IMG/VR virus record: IMGVR_UViG_3300046804_003060
Coordinates: 1 to 31,903 of that record
DNA length: 31,903 bases
Source: a virus
Reading direction: 5' to 3' (one strand)
Part shown: positions 29,830-31,903 of the stretch, piece by piece
Numbering within the stretch: position 1 is the first letter of the stretch
Layout: the number at the start of each line of letters is the position of its first letter
The notes under the pieces: model-generated
Seen by the model: only the letters and a program-made list of their open reading frames with translations
Database searches by the model: none
Told to the model about the DNA's origin: nothing
Program-made: the position numbers and the translations under genes

Positions 29830-30626
29830 TGATTAATCCAAGAGGTTATTGTCAAGTTCCACTAGATCCTAATCTTGTCGGTTGGTTCGAGGCGGATAAA
29901 ATTAATAATGTTAATACAGCACTACCTTCTAATGGCGGAGCTGTGGCTAATTGGTTTGATATTAGTGGTAAAGGATCAATTATTACACAAGGAACTGCTG
30001 CCAATCAACCTTCATTTAGCACAAATGTCGTAAATGGAAAACCCGCTGTGACTTTTAATTCTAATGCTGGCGGCGCAAATGGCGACTCTTTAACAAGTAA
30101 CAACGCAACATATTTGTCTAATTTAAATTTAGCAAATGCGGCGACTGGTTTCACGATTTTTGTTTGCGCTCAAATTGATGCTTTAACGCCGCCGTCTACG
30201 CAAAGTGGCTGCATATTATTTATGCAAGGGTCGAGTCCATCGAGTAACGAAATTTACCAAATAAGCCAAACTTCAACTGGCGCAATAACTAATAGCGTCT
30301 CTACCTCATCAGCAATTCAAAGAATAGTTACCTCTGGCAATGCTGTTGTGAATACGCCGTTTATCAATTCTTTTTGGTGGGACAAGGCAAATTCATCGAT
30401 AGCTGGCCAGTTTAATTCAAACACAATAGTCGCTGGCTCTGGCTCTGTTCCAGCATTAAATACTGGCCCTATCTTATTTGCAATCGGCCAACAGAAAGCA
30501 GGGCAGCCAACAAGACAATTTGATGGCAAGATTTTTGCTATTCTTATTTATTCTAGGTTTCTTTCAAGCACTGAAAGGCAATATGTTAAACAATATTTAG
30601 GCTCAAAATACGGAGTAACAGTATGA
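29829..30626 (+). CDS. LamG/concanavalin A-like lectin-domain protein, 265 aa
   Basis: The 265-residue product is one lectin-like domain: LVGWFEADKI (about 16-25), AVANWFDISGKGS (about 38-50), VNGKPAVTFNSN, GFTIFVCAQID, and the characteristic ending FDGKIFAILIYSRFLSSTER then QYVKQYLGSKYG (about 230-262). Such laminin-G-like modules bind sugars on the host surface, so this is a good candidate for a receptor-binding tip or an accessory adhesin. No signal peptide, consistent with virion assembly in the cytosol. Coupled to the fibre gene (TAATG) and to the next gene (ATGA). Confidence 0.8.
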   Translation: MINPRGYCQVPLDPNLVGWFEADKINNVNTALPSNGGAVANWFDISGKGSIITQGTAANQPSFSTNVVNGKPAVTFNSNAGGANGDSLTSNNATYLSNLNLANAATGFTIFVCAQIDALTPPSTQSGCILFMQGSSPSSNEIYQISQTSTGAITNSVSTSSAIQRIVTSGNAVVNTPFINSFWWDKANSSIAGQFNSNTIVAGSGSVPALNTGPILFAIGQQKAGQPTRQFDGKIFAILIYSRFLSSTERQYVKQYLGSKYGVTV

Positions 30627-31036
30627 CAACTTATAATACATTTTCTACATTTTCTGAAGCCGAAGTAGCTCAAAATTATGATTTCAATCATTTTTGCGCT
30701 AAAAAGTTTTCTGAGGCGACTAATATTGATTTAGATATAATTTTAAATTTAAATTTACATTTAGATCAAAAGACTCGTCATCAATATTATTCTGATAATG
30801 GAATTACTTTTACTTCAAAGCAAAAAACCGCTATTCATCATTTAGTTAATTACTTTAATTGCACTAATCGTTGGGCTAATATCTCATTATATAATGATGC
30901 TTATGTATATATAGTTTGTCCTGATTCTGACGTAATTTATTCAACAATAGATTTAAGTTTAGATAAGGTTAAATCTTTAAAGGCTCTTAATGATGACGGG
31001 GTTTACATACCAGCGACTGACTGGGAGTCTCTTTGA
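30623..31036 (+). CDS. Hypothetical protein after the lectin gene, 137 aa
   Basis: The 137-residue product starts in ATGA overlap with the lectin-like gene. It is helical, acidic and rich in Asn, Tyr and His (for example NLNLHLDQKTRHQYYSDNGI, about 43-62), with a beta-like YVYIVCPDSDVIYSTIDLSL (about 92-111). No motif, signal or membrane segment is recognised. Coupling suggests a fibre chaperone or a small tail protein, but that rests only on position. A 60-base spacer follows. Confidence 0.6.
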   Translation: MTTYNTFSTFSEAEVAQNYDFNHFCAKKFSEATNIDLDIILNLNLHLDQKTRHQYYSDNGITFTSKQKTAIHHLVNYFNCTNRWANISLYNDAYVYIVCPDSDVIYSTIDLSLDKVKSLKALNDDGVYIPATDWESL

Positions 31037-31095
31037 TTATGATTATGCAGAACTTTTTGAACAACAGAGGTTAATAATTAATTTATTTTTAAAAA

Positions 31096-31479
31096 ATGGA
31101 AGCTATATCGGAATCAATCAACAATCTTATCATTAAAACATCTGGCGGCATTTTATTTATTTGGCTTGCTGTATTATTATATAGTAAGAAAGCTCTAGAA
31201 TGGTGCGGAAGAAAAATTGCTGAAGGAGCAAACAAAGATCTTATTAAAAAATTAATGCCGTCAATAGCAGAATATGTTGAACAAAAAATTGCCGAATTTA
31301 AAAAAGATACTATTGCTACTTTAACTAGCGAATTACAAGAAGTAAAAAATTCACTTAACAAGTATAGAGATGTAAAGCATAATATCGAAACAGAGAACAA
31401 ATATCTAAAACAAATGATTAAAGAAGACGATCAAGAATTAATCAAAGTTATCAGAGATTATTTGCATGAAAAAGAGTAA
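31096..31479 (+). CDS. Membrane-anchored coiled-coil protein, 127 aa (inner-spanin- or holin-region-like)
   Basis: The 127-residue product has one N-terminal transmembrane helix (about 16-32, SGGILFIWLAVLLYSKK) followed by a long charged coiled coil (about 60-120, YVEQKIAEFKKDTIATLTSE and on). That layout resembles inner-membrane spanins, which reach through the periplasm to an outer-membrane lipoprotein during lysis. No Rz1-like partner is nested in it, however; the small lipoprotein at 1415-1567 is far away. A holin-associated role is the alternative. It overlaps the next small membrane gene by 14 bases. Confidence 0.6.
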   Translation: MEAISESINNLIIKTSGGILFIWLAVLLYSKKALEWCGRKIAEGANKDLIKKLMPSIAEYVEQKIAEFKKDTIATLTSELQEVKNSLNKYRDVKHNIETENKYLKQMIKEDDQELIKVIRDYLHEKE

Positions 31480-31642
31480 ATGGGAATTATTCTTAGAGAG
31501 CTGGAAAGAAATTTTAGATTATTTAGATCATCATAATGTTCAAGGTAGGATTTTGTTTACTGGCATCTCAGCTAGTTTATTTTTATGTGCTTTAAAATTC
31601 GTTACAGATGATTTAATAAAAATTATTGAGGTGTTAAAATGA
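31466..31642 (+). CDS. Small membrane protein, 58 aa
   Basis: A 58-codon frame starts at ATG 31466 inside the end of the preceding gene and ends in the ATGA overlap (31639-31642) with the next. The product MKKSKWELFLESWKEILDYL is followed by a single hydrophobic segment (about 28-47, RILFTGISASLFLCALKFV) and a charged tail. Size and place suggest a holin, antiholin or other lysis-membrane factor. It includes GAGGTG eight bases before the next start. Double overlap supports coding. Confidence 0.65.
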   Translation: MKKSKWELFLESWKEILDYLDHHNVQGRILFTGISASLFLCALKFVTDDLIKIIEVLK

Positions 31643-31887
31643 AGTTCTTGCAATTTCTTCAATCATCTTCTGGTGAGTACTCTTCATCAAGATTATTGAT
31701 TATTGTTTTCACTATACAATTTCTTTATGAAAGTCATTGCATTTTAAAACTCGATTCAAATCATTACATTACATTCTGTGCAACTGTTGCTTCAATAATC
31801 CTTATTCTTGTAGGGAAAATGAAAGCAGAAAACTTAACTACAATTTTAAAGGACAATGGAAGACGAGATAATAGAACTGATAATTAA
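31639..31887 (+). CDS. Holin-like membrane protein, 82 aa
   Basis: The 82-residue product has two hydrophobic helices (about 19-32, LLIIVFTIQFL region, and about 43-59, ITFCATVASIILILVGK), a short loop, and a charged C-terminal tail ending NGRRDNRTDN. The N-terminal FLQSSSGEYSSSRLL resembles small phage proteins with ESxGxxSSxRL near lysis genes. Two helices and a charged tail fit a class II holin or similar. Ribosome site GAGGTGTTAAA lies ahead of ATG 31639. A lytic enzyme gene is expected to follow but is outside the window. Confidence 0.65.
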   Translation: MKFLQFLQSSSGEYSSSRLLIIVFTIQFLYESHCILKLDSNHYITFCATVASIILILVGKMKAENLTTILKDNGRRDNRTDN

Positions 31888-31903
31888 TAATGCAGGAGCT
31901 TTA
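31856..31903 (+). CDS. Start of the next gene, cut by window edge
   Basis: ATG 31856, just after AAAGGA, opens a frame of 16 codons (MEDEIIELIINNAGAL) to the edge, overlapping the holin-like gene by 32 bases. An alternative start is ATG 31890, right after the holin-like stop. Too little is visible for a function, though a lysis enzyme would be expected here. Confidence 0.4.
   Translation, partial: MEDEIIELIINNAGAL

Noticed and set aside
31089-31400. 103-codon minus-strand frame opposite the coiled-coil membrane gene
   Set aside because: The hydrophobic product is the expected antisense of a Lys/Glu coiled coil; no promoter or ribosome site on that strand.
1-31903. T7-like autographivirus
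   Set aside because: No single-subunit RNA polymerase, T7-type DNA polymerase or T7-type tail tube genes in the window, and the portal/gp4/gp10 proteins are P22-like.

Overview
The window is about 32 kb of a tailed double-stranded DNA phage of low GC content (roughly one third by eye). The virion genes resemble the P22/Sf6 podovirus plan: Sf6-type small terminase, large terminase, P22-like portal, scaffold, HK97-fold coat, three ejection proteins, P22 gp4- and gp10-like tail proteins, and several tail-fibre or lectin-like proteins. No phage RNA polymerase, sheath, tape measure, integrase or lysogeny repressor of a familiar kind was seen. A lipoprotein signal, a Sec-type signal peptide, small membrane proteins in a putative lysis region and a surface-polysaccharide glycosyltransferase all point to a Gram-negative host, probably a low-GC proteobacterium. 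The host assignment is inference.

Layout. Positions 1-7973 are read leftward and form the early/replication/accessory arm. From right to left it holds small unknown genes, a secreted cysteine-rich peptide, an RgpF-like glycosyltransferase, a small helix-turn-helix protein, a PD-(D/E)XK nuclease, a replication initiator/loader-like protein, a DnaB-family helicase, a stand-alone sigma-70 region 4 protein coupled to a small lipoprotein, more small unknowns, and an NSG(D/N)X pentapeptide-repeat protein cut by the left edge. Positions 7974-8377 are the divergent control region, with promoters in both directions and inverted repeats. Positions 8378-31903 are read rightward and form the late arm: packaging (8378-10394), portal, GroES-like co-chaperonin, scaffold, coat and decoration (10458-18007), a cluster of tiny genes including a ParB-fold protein (17997-18851), ejection proteins (18936-22830), tail and fibre proteins (22830-30626), and small membrane proteins, probably lysis-related (31096-31887). 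A last gene runs off the right edge.

Most genes are tightly coupled by ATGA or TAATG overlaps or spacers under 30 nt. Several small genes, found by reading the gaps, are listed here: 146-208, 208-387, 1415-1567, 5313-5489, 5477-5622, 7055-7222, 18268-18402, 18753-18851, 31466-31642 and 31856-end.

The observation I consider most novel is a recurring TTGAGT(A/C)A box, often TGAGTAAATG and often with an inverted partner. It lies at or near the starts of transcription units: small terminase, portal, 12682 gene, ejection operon and fibre operon. It also lies inside the putative leftward early promoter and as a perfect palindrome at the start of the helix-turn-helix gene. With the phage-encoded sigma region 4 protein this suggests a phage-wide regulatory circuit. 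That circuit is a hypothesis drawn from sequence pattern only.
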